Shown here: positions 26,351-33,861 of the stretch, in pieces
How positions within the stretch are numbered: the stretch's first letter is position 1
How the letters are laid out: every line of letters begins with the position of its first letter
NCBI RefSeq assembly: GCF_000156375.1
Contig: NZ_DS996361.1
Coordinates: 97,775-131,635 of the forward strand
Length of the DNA stretch: 33,861 nt
Direction: 5' to 3'
Source of the DNA: Desulfovibrio piger ATCC 29098
Lineage (GTDB): Bacteria; Desulfobacterota; Desulfovibrionia; Desulfovibrionales; Desulfovibrionaceae
Notes under the pieces: model-generated
Databases searched by the model: none
Told to the model about the DNA's origin: nothing
What the model saw: only the letters and a program-made list of their open reading frames with translations
Translations under genes and position numbers: made by a program

Positions 26351-27091
26351 ATGTCTTCGTCCCGCCGTGCGCAGGATACTTCCCAGCAGACGCCCCCCGC
26401 AGGGCTGAAACTGACCCTGCCGGTCCTGGTGACGGCCAGCGTGCTTTTTGTGGCGGCCCTCGTGCTGGCCTATCTTGGCGGTGTGATGACGGGCCGTGCC
26501 CAGTGGGCCAGCAGTCTGGAGGAATCCCGTGCGGCCCTGGCCGCTGCCGCTGCCACGGATGGGGAAAAGGAAGAGACCGCCGCCGGTGAGGCCCAGACCG
26601 CCGCAGATGCGGAGAGCGCAGAGGACGCGCTGGCCGAGGCCTCGGTACTGGCGGCCTCGGAGCTGCGTTTTTCCCGTGCCTTGCGGGCCGAGCCCGGGGC
26701 GCGTCTGGAGCCTGTCTCGCCGCCGCTGCCCGCCGCCCAGGCGCCCAAACCGGCGGCGGAGGGGGGCCCCGCCTATCCGCCCATGCCTCCGGGCATGCAG
26801 CCTGCCGTGCCCGCCGGGGAGAAGGCGCCGCCGCCAACGCCCACCGACATGTATGATTTCGTCTTCCAGCTGGGGGCCTTCCGCGATCCCGGCATCGTGG
26901 ACGACCTGCGCCAGCGCCTGGAGGGGCGCGGCCTGCGTACCCGCATGGAGCGCAGCGGCAAGCTCTATCTGGTGATGGTGGTCATGCGCGGTACGGATGA
27001 TCGTGCCCGCGAAGTGGAAGCCATCGCCCAGGACATGCATCTGGGCAAGCCGCTCATGCGCAGCCGCAAGCCTGTTCCCGGCCGCCGCTAG
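26351..27091 (+). CDS. SPOR-domain membrane protein (246 aa)
   Basis: One membrane helix (about 20-46: LKLTLPVLVTASVLFVAALV) is followed by a long Ala/Glu/Pro-rich linker (50-165) and a C-terminal SPOR domain (about 168-240: DFVFQLGAFRDPGIVDDLRQ, RLEGRGLRTRM, KLYLVMVV, HLGKPLMRSRKP). SPOR domains bind denuded glycan strands of peptidoglycan, and such proteins often act at the division site. The linker length would let the domain reach the cell wall. AAGGAG fixes the start. No function beyond wall binding can be given. Confidence 0.85.
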   Translation: MSSSRRAQDTSQQTPPAGLKLTLPVLVTASVLFVAALVLAYLGGVMTGRAQWASSLEESRAALAAAAATDGEKEETAAGEAQTAADAESAEDALAEASVLAASELRFSRALRAEPGARLEPVSPPLPAAQAPKPAAEGGPAYPPMPPGMQPAVPAGEKAPPPTPTDMYDFVFQLGAFRDPGIVDDLRQRLEGRGLRTRMERSGKLYLVMVVMRGTDDRAREVEAIAQDMHLGKPLMRSRKPVPGRR

Positions 27092-27395
27092 GGGGGCGGG
27101 CATTTTTCCCGGTCCGCAGGGCCCTCGGCGCCCGTCTTGCAATATGTGAAAATATTCGCTATTATTGCAAATCTTGTTTGTTTAATTAAACAGTCATCCC
27201 GGCACGGCGCCCTGCCGTGCATCCTCCTCTCCGTACGTAGCGGCTGCCTCCCGGCTCCGATGCGTCCGGGGAGCCGTTCCTGACCTGTCGCGCCTGCTCG
27301 GGGCGCCTGTCCCTGGTGCCGGATGTCCCGGCCATCGCCATACGCCTGTCTTCGGACGAACATCCATCCCGGACGTTCCACCCCAAGGAGAGACC
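27092..27395. other. Long structured leader before the hydrogenase gene
   Basis: Contains the promoter and palindromes at 27137-27192, then a 7-bp hairpin GCACGGC / GCCGTGC at 27202-27220 and a further GC-rich inverted repeat (CGGCTCC / GGAGCCG) near 27254-27275. The leader is about 220 nt with no convincing small gene. Confidence 0.5.
27137..27192 (+). promoter_or_regulatory. Hydrogenase promoter with two palindromic elements
   Basis: TTGCAA (27137-27142), 17 nt, TATTAT (27160-27165) reads as a promoter. The same bases form an inverted repeat TTGCAATA (27137-27144) / TATTGCAA (27163-27170). Right after the transcript start lies a perfect 14-nt palindrome TGTTTAATTAAACA (27179-27192). The second element recalls Rex-type redox operators (TTGTTAA-like half-sites) but does not match them exactly. 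Confidence 0.55.
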
Positions 27396-28838
27396 ATGCC
27401 CGCTACCAAGACTGACAATATGTTGAGTTCGCTGCGCCTCGGCGTCATCGAACGTCTGGCCCTTTCGTTCTGGGCCGGGACCCTGCCGGAAGACGTGGAC
27501 CGCATCCCCCTGCTGATGCGCCCGCGCGGCAGCGAGATCATGAGCCGTTGCTGCATCTACAAGGACCGCGCCATCCTGCGCGAACGCCTGCGTGCCGCCA
27601 TGGGTTTCCGCCTCGAGGACGAGACGGATGACTCCATCCCGCTGCGCACCTATGCCGAAGAGGCCCTGGAGCGCAAGGAACCCAACTGGCCCATCCTGAC
27701 GGTCTGTGACATCGCCTGCCAGGGCTGCATGCGTGCCCGCTACTATGTGACCGACGCCTGCCAGGGCTGCGTGGCGCGTTCCTGTATCGGCAGCTGCCGC
27801 TTCGGGGCCATCTCCTTCTCGCGCGGCCGTTCCACCATCGACCCCGAAAAGTGCCGCAACTGCGGCATGTGCATGGACGCCTGTCCCTACCATGCCATCG
27901 TGCGTCTCAATGTCCCCTGTGAGGCGGCCTGCCCTGTGCGCGCCATCCACAAGGGCAACAAGGGCCGCGCCGAGATCGACTTTGAAAAGTGCACCAGCTG
28001 CGGCCGCTGCATGCGCGCCTGCCCCTTCGGTGCGGTCATGGAGCGCAGCGAAGTGCTGCCCGTGCTCCGTGCCCTGGCCAGCGGCCGCCATGTGACGGCC
28101 CTCATGGCCCCGGCCATCGTGGGCCAGTTCTCCGGCGGCCCGGCCCGCATCGTCACGGCCTTGCGCCGTCTGGGCTTCAGCGACGTCATGGAAGTGGCCC
28201 TGGGCGCCGACGTGACCTCGCAGCGTGAAGCCGCGGAATTCGTGGAACGCATGGAACGCGGCGATACCTTCATGACCACCTCCTGCTGCCCGGCCTACGT
28301 GGAAGCCGTGCGCCGTCACGCGCCCGAGCTCCTGCCCCATGTGTCCGAAACGGCCACGCCCATGCACTATACGGCCGAAATCGCCCGTGAGCGCCATCCC
28401 GAGACCGTGACGGTCTTCATCGGTCCCTGCGTGGCCAAGCGCCAGGAAGGCCTGCACGACGAGATGGTGGACTATGTGCTCACCTTCGAAGAAGTGGGCG
28501 CCCTGTTCAATGCCCGCGGCATCGTGGTGGAAGAGTGCGAAGAGCACGAGCTGGAGCGCCCCAGCAACGAGGCGCGCGGCTATGCCATCGCGGGCGGCGT
28601 GTCCGCCGCTGTGGAAAAGCTGGTGGGCGACCGCTTCGAAGTGCGACCCGTGGCCATCAACGGCCTTTCGCCCCAGGGCCTCAAGAAGTTGCAGTCCTTC
28701 GTCAAGGGCGGCTGCCCCGGCAACCTGGTGGAAGTCATGACCTGCGTGGGCGGCTGCGTGGGCGGCGCCGGTGTGGTGATGCCCGCCGCCAAGGGCGCCA
28801 AGGCCGTGGAGAACTTTGCCACCAAGGGCAAGGTGTAG
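27396..28838 (+). CDS. Monomeric [FeFe] hydrogenase, group B type
   Basis: Product of 480 residues, cytoplasmic. The N-terminus has Cys-rich segments (SRCCIYKDRA; DIACQGCMRARYYV; DACQGCVARSCIGSC). Ferredoxin-like cluster motifs follow: CRNCGMCMDACPYHA (153-167), CEAACPVRAI (175-184) and CTSCGRCMRACPFGA (199-213). The H-cluster domain has L1 TSCCPAY (295-301; Cys297 as proton relay, Cys298 as ligand), L2 GPCVAK (Cys345) and L3 EVMTCVGGCVGG (Cys450, Cys454). The TSCCPAY and CxGGC forms and the length fit group B rather than group A. It would make or consume hydrogen or sense it; its partner is unknown. The hydG, hydE and hydF maturases follow. Confidence 0.92.
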   Translation: MPATKTDNMLSSLRLGVIERLALSFWAGTLPEDVDRIPLLMRPRGSEIMSRCCIYKDRAILRERLRAAMGFRLEDETDDSIPLRTYAEEALERKEPNWPILTVCDIACQGCMRARYYVTDACQGCVARSCIGSCRFGAISFSRGRSTIDPEKCRNCGMCMDACPYHAIVRLNVPCEAACPVRAIHKGNKGRAEIDFEKCTSCGRCMRACPFGAVMERSEVLPVLRALASGRHVTALMAPAIVGQFSGGPARIVTALRRLGFSDVMEVALGADVTSQREAAEFVERMERGDTFMTTSCCPAYVEAVRRHAPELLPHVSETATPMHYTAEIARERHPETVTVFIGPCVAKRQEGLHDEMVDYVLTFEEVGALFNARGIVVEECEEHELERPSNEARGYAIAGGVSAAVEKLVGDRFEVRPVAINGLSPQGLKKLQSFVKGGCPGNLVEVMTCVGGCVGGAGVVMPAAKGAKAVENFATKGKV

Positions 28839-28874
28839 GGGAGGGCGGCAGGCGGCCTTCGTGCTGTCCGCCGC

Positions 28875-28932
28875 TTGACATCCCCGTGAGCCGTGGCTAG
28901 TAAATGTGTTACGTTTGAATAAAACATAACAC
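28875..28932 (+). promoter_or_regulatory. hydG promoter with operator-like inverted repeat
   Basis: TTGACA (28875-28880), 17 nt, TAGTAA (28898-28903) is the best promoter match in the window. It is followed at the transcript start by an imperfect inverted repeat GTGTTACGTTT (28906-28916) / AAAACATAACAC (28921-28932), with 10 of 11 positions paired. A repressor site is likely. Confidence 0.6.
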
Positions 28933-28984
28933 GATTGCAAGCCTCGGGTTTTTTCTCTTCCTGGCAGTCGGGAAAGACCTTTCA

Positions 28985-29011
28985 GGGGATGCCGGCCCGT
29001 CCGGCATCCCC
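28985..29011 (+). promoter_or_regulatory. Leader hairpin before hydG
   Basis: A perfect 11-bp stem GGGGATGCCGG / CCGGCATCCCC with a five-base loop. There is no T-run after it, so it is probably a leader structure and not a terminator. Confidence 0.5.
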
Positions 29012-29132
29012 TGCATCGTATGGTGCCCCTTCCTGACCGCCGTCATCCCGTTCATCACGGTGCAGACGCGTCCCTCCAGGCATCCAGCCCTGCTCCTGCT
29101 GGCCGCATCCCCCTGCGCCAGAGAGGTTTGCC

Positions 29133-30551
29133 ATGTATGATTCCCATTCCCTGCATGCCGAAGAATTTATAGATCACGATGAGGTGCAGGAAACTCTTGC
29201 CTGGGCGTCGGAGCATGCCCGTGATGCCGAGCTCATCGACGGCATCCTTGCCAAAGCCGCGCTCTGCAAGGGCCTGAGCCACCGGGAAGCCTCCGTCCTG
29301 CTGGCCTGTGAGCTGCCGGACAGGGTGGAGGCCCTGTACCGGCTGGCCAACCGCATCAAGCACGAGTTCTACGGCAACCGCATCGTCATGTTTGCGCCGC
29401 TGTACCTGTCCAATTACTGCGTCAACAGCTGCGTCTACTGCCCCTACCACGCCCGCAACAAGCACATCATCCGCAAAAAGCTGACCCAGGAAGAGGTGGC
29501 CAGCGAGGTCATCGCCCTGCAGGACATGGGCCACAAGCGCCTGGCCCTGGAAGCGGGCGAGCACCCCACCATGAACCCCATCAGCTACATCCTCGACTGC
29601 ATCCGCACCATCTACGGCATCCGCCACAAGAACGGGGCCATCCGCCGCGTCAACGTGAACATCGCGGCCACCACCGTGGAGGAATACCGGATGCTCAAGG
29701 ATGCGGGCATCGGCACCTACATCCTGTTCCAAGAGACCTACCACAAGCAGAGCTACGAAAAGCTCCATCCCGCGGGCCCCAAGCATGATTATGCCTGGCA
29801 TACCGAAGCCATGGACCGCGCCATGCAGGGCGGCATCGACGACGTGGGCCTGGGCGTGCTCTTTGGTCTGGAAGGCTACCGTTACGAGTTCGCGGCCCTG
29901 CTCATGCACGCCGAGCATCTGGAGGCCGTGCACGGCGTGGGCCCGCACACCATCAGCGTGCCGCGCATCAAGAAGGCCGACGACATCGACCCCGACGTCT
30001 TCGACAACGGCATCGACGACGAGACCTTTGCCCGCATCTGCGCCTGTATCCGTGTGGCCGTGCCCTACACCGGCATGATCATCTCCACCCGCGAGAGCCA
30101 GGCCGTACGCGAAAAGGTGCTGCCCCTGGGCGTCTCGCAGATCAGCGGCGCGTCCCGTACCAGCGTGGGCGGCTACTGCGAGCCCGAACCCGAGGACGAG
30201 AACTCCGCCCAGTTCGACGTCAGCGACCGCCGTACCCTGGACGAAGTGGTCCGCTGGCTCATGGATCAGGGCCACATCCCCAGCTTCTGCACGGCCTGTT
30301 ACCGCGAGGGCCGCACCGGCGACCGCTTCATGAGCCTGTGCAAGAGCCGCCAGATCCTCAACTGCTGCCACCCCAATGCCCTGCTGACCCTCAAGGAATA
30401 TCTGCAGGACTACGCCTCGCCCGCCACCCGGGCCGTGGGCCTGGACATGATCGCGAAGGAACTGGACAAGATCCCCAGCGACAAGGTGCGCGCCCGCACC
30501 ATCCAGTGTCTGGGTGCCATCGAGGCCGGGCAGCGGGACTTCCGCTTCTAG
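29133..30551 (+). CDS. hydG: [FeFe] hydrogenase H-cluster maturase HydG
   Basis: Product of 472 residues, a radical SAM enzyme that splits tyrosine to supply the CO and cyanide ligands of the H-cluster iron. The radical SAM site is CVNSCVYC (Cys96, Cys100, Cys103). The C-terminal auxiliary cluster site is FCTACYREGRTGDRFMSLC (Cys386, Cys389, Cys403), which separates HydG from ThiH. LALEAGEHP and FQETYHKQSYEKLHP are typical. GAGAGG precedes the ATG. Length is standard. It starts the maturation set and has its own promoter, distinct from that of the hydrogenase. Confidence 0.96.
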   Translation: MYDSHSLHAEEFIDHDEVQETLAWASEHARDAELIDGILAKAALCKGLSHREASVLLACELPDRVEALYRLANRIKHEFYGNRIVMFAPLYLSNYCVNSCVYCPYHARNKHIIRKKLTQEEVASEVIALQDMGHKRLALEAGEHPTMNPISYILDCIRTIYGIRHKNGAIRRVNVNIAATTVEEYRMLKDAGIGTYILFQETYHKQSYEKLHPAGPKHDYAWHTEAMDRAMQGGIDDVGLGVLFGLEGYRYEFAALLMHAEHLEAVHGVGPHTISVPRIKKADDIDPDVFDNGIDDETFARICACIRVAVPYTGMIISTRESQAVREKVLPLGVSQISGASRTSVGGYCEPEPEDENSAQFDVSDRRTLDEVVRWLMDQGHIPSFCTACYREGRTGDRFMSLCKSRQILNCCHPNALLTLKEYLQDYASPATRAVGLDMIAKELDKIPSDKVRARTIQCLGAIEAGQRDFRF

Positions 30552-30563
30552 CTTTATCCTTAT

Positions 30564-30604
30564 GCCGGGGCTGTTCCTGTCTTTCGGGAGCGGCCCCGGC
30601 TTTT
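30564..30604 (+). terminator. Weak terminator or attenuator between hydG and hydE
   Basis: An 8-bp stem GCCGGGGC / GCCCCGGC with a 21-base loop and only four T. It may lower hydE transcription relative to hydG. Confidence 0.5.
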
Positions 30605-30689
30605 CCCTGGCGTTTGCCGCCTTTTTTCATTTCCATCCATCCCGCCGGGCAGGCCCTTCCTGTCCCGCCCCTTCCCAGGAGATCCCGCC

Positions 30690-31727
30690 ATGCCGGAATC
30701 CGCACCATCGTCCCCCGTGGCGGCCAGTCCCGAGGCCGTCTGTTCCTCCGCTGCGTCCGCTTTCATCCCCGCCCTTTCCCGGGCCGAAGTGCGCGAGCTG
30801 CTTTTCGACCTGCCCTGGCCGGAATTGCAGGCCCTGGCGCACCAGTGCCGCCTGCGGCACAAGGGGCGGCATGTGCATGTGCGCGGCCTGCTGGAATTTT
30901 CCAACGTCTGCCGCCGCAACTGCCGCTATTGCGGCCTGCGCCACGAGAACAGGCAATTGTCCCGCTATAGTCTGTCGGCGGCGGAGCTGCTGCGGGCCGC
31001 ATCGCAGGCCGTGGCCGCCGGGGTGGACACGCTGGTGCTGCAATCGGGCGAGACGGCCCGTACCCCCCTTTGGCTGGCGCAGGTGGTGCGCGGTCTCAAG
31101 GAACGTTTCGGCCTGCCCGTGACCCTGAGCGTGGGCGAGCAACCACGCGAATGGTACGCCCTGTGGCGTGAGGCCGGGGCCGACCGCTTCCTGCTCAAGC
31201 ACGAGACCGCCGATGCCCGTCTTTATGCCGCCCTGCATCCCGGCTATCGGCTGGCCGACCGGCTGCGGGCCCTTTCCTGGCTGGCGGAGCTGGGCTATGA
31301 GGTGGGCTCCGGCTTCATGGTCGGTGTGCCCGGGCAGCGCCCCGAAAGTCTGGTGGACGACATCCTGCTGGTGCGGGACATGCGCGTGGCCATGTGCGGG
31401 GCCGGGCCATTCGTGCCCCAGGCCGACACCCCTCTGGGGCGGCAGCCGCGCGGCTCCACGGAGCTGTGTTTGCGGGTCATGGCCGTGCTGCGTCTGGCCC
31501 TGCCCTGGGCCAACCTGCCCGCCACCACGGCGCTGGCCAGCCTGCGCCCAGAAGACGGGCAGCGTCAGGGCCTTGCCGCGGGCGGTAACGTGCTCATGCC
31601 TTCCTTCACTCCGGCGGCGCGCCGGGCCTCCTACCGCATCTACGACCACAAGGTCGTGGTGGATATGGACGCCGTGCGGCGCGCCATCGCGGGCGCCGGG
31701 CTGGAGCATGCGCTGCCGGAAGCCTAG
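30690..31727 (+). CDS. hydE: [FeFe] hydrogenase H-cluster maturase HydE
   Basis: Product of 345 residues, a radical SAM enzyme that acts on the HydG-derived iron-cysteine complex on the way to the [2Fe] subcluster. The radical SAM site is CRRNCRYC (Cys74, Cys78, Cys81). VRGLLEFSNVC, LVLQSGET, LSVGEQPREWY, LKHETADARLY and SGFMVGVPGQ match HydE. A Ser/Ala-rich N-terminal stretch of about 30 residues is not part of the usual protein. AGGAGA precedes the ATG. It lies between hydG and hydF on the same strand. Confidence 0.95.
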   Translation: MPESAPSSPVAASPEAVCSSAASAFIPALSRAEVRELLFDLPWPELQALAHQCRLRHKGRHVHVRGLLEFSNVCRRNCRYCGLRHENRQLSRYSLSAAELLRAASQAVAAGVDTLVLQSGETARTPLWLAQVVRGLKERFGLPVTLSVGEQPREWYALWREAGADRFLLKHETADARLYAALHPGYRLADRLRALSWLAELGYEVGSGFMVGVPGQRPESLVDDILLVRDMRVAMCGAGPFVPQADTPLGRQPRGSTELCLRVMAVLRLALPWANLPATTALASLRPEDGQRQGLAAGGNVLMPSFTPAARRASYRIYDHKVVVDMDAVRRAIAGAGLEHALPEA

Positions 31728-31991
31728 GCAGGGGAGAGCGGGATGTTTTGACGGGGGAGGGGCTGCCGCAAGTGGCCGCGTGATTTGCGGCGGTGCAGTG
31801 TTTTCTGTTCTTTCGGTAATGACGGCATGGACAGGTGTCCGTGGCGTTCCTATATCTGGAAAGGAAGGCCGGGAGCGCGGCTGAAGGCATCGTCCTGCCG
31901 GCCGTCCCGTATCTTCCGCATCAGGATCTTCAGCATACAAATTATGGAGTGCCGCCCGGCATGACCGGCGGCCAGCATGAAGGAGTTCGGC

Positions 31992-33236
31992 ATGAACGAA
32001 AGTCCCAAGGCCCTGCGCCTGCATATCGGTCTGTTCGGGCGGCGCAATGCGGGCAAGTCTTCCTTGCTCAACGCGCTCGTAGGGCAGGACGTGGCCATCG
32101 TTTCCCCCACGCCGGGCAGCACGACGGACCCGGTGGAAAAGACGCTGGAGATGGCGCCCCTGGGGCCGGTGGTCTTTCTGGATACGGCCGGACTGGACGA
32201 TCGGGAGGCCTCGCTGGGCGCCCAGCGGGTGGAGCGCAGCCTGCGGGCCATGCGCCGGGTGGACGTGGCCCTGCTGGTGCTGGACGCTCCCTGCTGGGAG
32301 GCTGTAGACGCCGATACCGCCGCCCGTCTGGCCGCTGCGGGCATCCCCTTTGCCGTGGTGGTCAACAGCCGCGGAGCGGCGGCTGCCTGCGATGCGGCAT
32401 GGCGTCCTGACGGTCTTGCCGCGACGGTCCCCGTGCTGTGGGCTTCGGCCCGGGAAGGCTGGGGGCTGGAAGGCATCCGGGCGGCGCTGGCCCGTCTGGC
32501 TCCGGCCGGGGCCTTGAAGCAGCCGCCGCTGGTGCACGATCTGCTGCCGGAGCACGGCACGCTGCTGCTGGTGGTGCCGCTGGATTCCGGGGCGCCGCAG
32601 GGCCGCCTCATCCTGCCGCAGGTGCAGACCATCCGGGACAGCCTGGACGGCCGCTGCCTGTGCCTTGTTGTGACGGAAGAGCAGCTGCCGCAGGCCTTTG
32701 CCGCCCTGCGTCGACCGCCGGATCTGGTGGTCTGCGATTCGCAGGTGGTGCATGTGGCCGCGCGCCTGACACCGCCGTCCGTGCCCCTGACCACGTTTTC
32801 CATCCTCATGGCCCGCGCCAAGGGCGATTTGGTGGCCCTGGCCCGGGGGGCGGCGGCCCTGACCCGTTTGCGTCCCGGACAGACCGTGCTGGTGCAGGAA
32901 GCCTGCTCGCACCATGCGCAAAAAGATGACATCGGCCGTGTGAAGATCCCGCGCCTGCTGGCCCGGCTGGCCGGCGGCCCCGTGGAGACCCCCATGCTGG
33001 CCGGCAAGGAATTTACCGAATATGCGGGAGACGCGGCCTCCGTGGTACACTGCGGCGCCTGCGCCATCACGCGCGGCCAGATGTTGGCCCGTCTGGATGA
33101 AGCCCGGGCCCACGGGCTGCCCATGACCAATTACGGCATGTGCATCTCGCTGGCGCAGGGCGTGCTGGAACGCGTGCTTTCTCCCTTCCCGGAAGCGCTG
33201 GCCGCCTGGCGTGCCGAGGCGCACCTGCCGGGATAA
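31992..33236 (+). CDS. hydF: [FeFe] hydrogenase maturation GTPase HydF
   Basis: Product of 414 residues, the scaffold on which the [2Fe] subcluster is built before transfer to the hydrogenase. It has a GTPase domain with P-loop GRRNAGKSS (16-24) and DTAGLDD (64-70), a dimerisation domain, and the C-terminal iron-sulfur site with Cys305 and His307 (ACSHH) and the HCGAC group (353-357). The G4 motif, normally NKxD, reads VNSRG here (about 125-128), so guanine specificity may be altered. GAAGGAG fixes the start at 31992, five codons after an earlier ATG. The 250-nt gap before it has no clear promoter. Confidence 0.94.
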   Translation: MNESPKALRLHIGLFGRRNAGKSSLLNALVGQDVAIVSPTPGSTTDPVEKTLEMAPLGPVVFLDTAGLDDREASLGAQRVERSLRAMRRVDVALLVLDAPCWEAVDADTAARLAAAGIPFAVVVNSRGAAAACDAAWRPDGLAATVPVLWASAREGWGLEGIRAALARLAPAGALKQPPLVHDLLPEHGTLLLVVPLDSGAPQGRLILPQVQTIRDSLDGRCLCLVVTEEQLPQAFAALRRPPDLVVCDSQVVHVAARLTPPSVPLTTFSILMARAKGDLVALARGAAALTRLRPGQTVLVQEACSHHAQKDDIGRVKIPRLLARLAGGPVETPMLAGKEFTEYAGDAASVVHCGACAITRGQMLARLDEARAHGLPMTNYGMCISLAQGVLERVLSPFPEALAAWRAEAHLPG

Positions 33237-33275
33237 CCTGTAACCACAGGGCATGCATCATGCCCGGGAGGTCAT

Positions 33276-33443
33276 ATGCCTGGACCGTTGTTCGCCGTCA
33301 TCGGCATCATCGTCATGTTTTTCGCCATGCGCTGGGTCTTCAAGAATGGCGGTTGCGGCTGAATGCCCCGTCGTCCTGCCCCGGGTCCCGGGGAAAAGCG
33401 TCTGGAAGAATTTTCCGCCCGGCGCAAGGAGGAAGACCGCTGA
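33276..33443 (+). CDS. Putative small membrane selenoprotein (55 aa, in-frame UGA)
   Basis: A GGGAGG site precedes ATG 33276. The first 28 codons encode one membrane helix (MPGPLFAVIGIIVMFFAM, then RWVF) and end in NGGCG. The TGA at 33360-33362 is followed in the same frame by 26 more codons giving a charged tail (PGPGEKRLEEFSARRKEEDR) to the TGA at 33441. Read with selenocysteine at residue 29, the protein is one helix with a CysGlySec tip and a soluble tail, recalling the layout of SelK-type proteins. A stem-loop with GGUC in its apex lies 16 nt after the UGA, as bacterial SECIS elements do. The gene starts 39 nt after hydF. The plain alternative is a 28-residue peptide. Confidence 0.6.
33379..33393 (+). 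promoter_or_regulatory. SECIS-like hairpin after the in-frame UGA
   Basis: Stem CCCCGG / CCGGGG with a GUC loop (33385-33387). The loop G is 23 nt downstream of the UGA and the apex reads GGUC, the bases that E. coli SelB reads in the fdhF element. The distance and the loop G fit the bacterial SECIS rules. The stem is perfect and entirely G-C. Confidence 0.5.
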
Positions 33444-33861
33444 CCCCTTCGGGAAGGCCCTGCGTAGCCGTCATGCCTGCGTGAGCCTGTCCCTTTTCCC
33501 GCTGTCCTGATCTGACGGCAGCGGCTCTCCTGTCCATGTTCCCCGGCCCGTCGTGTCCTGCGACGGGCTTTTTTTGTCTGCGCTTCTCCAGCCCCGTCGT
33601 CATGGGGTCTGTCCTTTCCCTGTTTCCATCTTTTGCTAGTCCGGTATGGTCTGCCGCACAGCCGCCGGACCGTGTTTTCCCGTCTGCGGTGGCTTCTGCC
33701 TTTTATTCCACCTGCCCGTCCCGGATGTTAAAACCGATATTACCCTTATATCCTGAAGAGATATATGACTTTTTCATTTTGTGGGCCGGAGTGGGGAGTC
33801 CTTGACGCCCCGTCCGAAGACGGGGACCTGCCATACCGACCGGAACGAAGTTTTTTCGGGG
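33444..33861. other. Right-end gap
   Basis: No gene is supported. It holds the terminator at 33546-33575, a short AT-rich stretch around 33726-33780 with an inverted repeat TATATC / GATATA (33747-33765), and a hairpin CCCCGTC / GACGGGG with a CGAA loop at 33808-33825. Confidence 0.5.
33546..33575 (+). terminator. Terminator after the hydF-selenoprotein genes
   Basis: An 8-bp stem GCCCGTCG / CGACGGGC with a seven-base loop, followed by seven T. Confidence 0.85.

Noticed and set aside
27179..27192. Firm Rex operator call before the hydrogenase
   Set aside because: Half-sites resemble TTGTTAA but spacing and bases do not match the consensus; kept only as a possibility.
28985..29011. Terminator between the hydrogenase and hydG
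   Set aside because: Perfect stem but no T-run, and it lies downstream of the hydG promoter.
33726..33806. AT-rich 26-codon frame near the right end (starts MLKPILPLYPEE)
   Set aside because: No ribosome site before the ATG and no supporting neighbour; more likely part of an upstream region of a gene beyond the window.

Overview
The window looks like chromosomal DNA of an anaerobic sulfate-reducing bacterium of the Desulfovibrionaceae type. The basis is the GC-rich coding style, a monomeric group-B-type [FeFe] hydrogenase next to hydG, hydE and hydF, a hypA-hypB pair for nickel hydrogenase maturation, a single amino-acid ABC system with several binding proteins, and a probable UGA/selenocysteine gene. 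The genus is an inference from gene content; no rRNA, tRNA, CRISPR array or insertion sequence was seen.

Left part (1-9.7 kb): the tail of a membrane protein, a small secreted protein, mnmA, and an amino-acid ABC transporter read leftward. The transporter has one ATPase, one permease and three tandem 246-residue binding-protein paralogues, each with its own near-identical promoter and a following hairpin. Next come a NYN-domain RNase-like gene and, divergently, an O-antigen-ligase-like gene whose frame is broken by an amber codon, followed by a coupled GNAT acetyltransferase.

Middle (9.7-20.2 kb): uvrA (probably leaderless) diverges from a secreted protein gene. trmH diverges from speG. An Na+/H+ antiporter-like gene follows behind an inverted-repeat leader, and then a ctpA, divergent polysaccharide deacetylase, proC run.

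Right part (20.2-33.9 kb): an AT-rich lipoprotein gene that looks imported, an AMIN-domain protein, hypA-hypB, and an MFS transporter behind what reads as a fluoride riboswitch with an overlapping terminator. A secreted protein and a SPOR-domain protein follow. The window ends with the hydrogenase, hydG, hydE, hydF and a tiny membrane protein gene whose frame runs through an in-frame UGA into a charged tail, with a SECIS-like hairpin directly downstream.

The most notable points are the fluoride riboswitch in front of an MFS transporter, the putative 55-residue selenoprotein after hydF, the amber-interrupted ligase, the triplicated binding-protein units, and palindromic control regions in front of the hydrogenase genes. 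Promoters were picked by eye from -35/-10 matches at 16-17 nt spacing and are candidates only.
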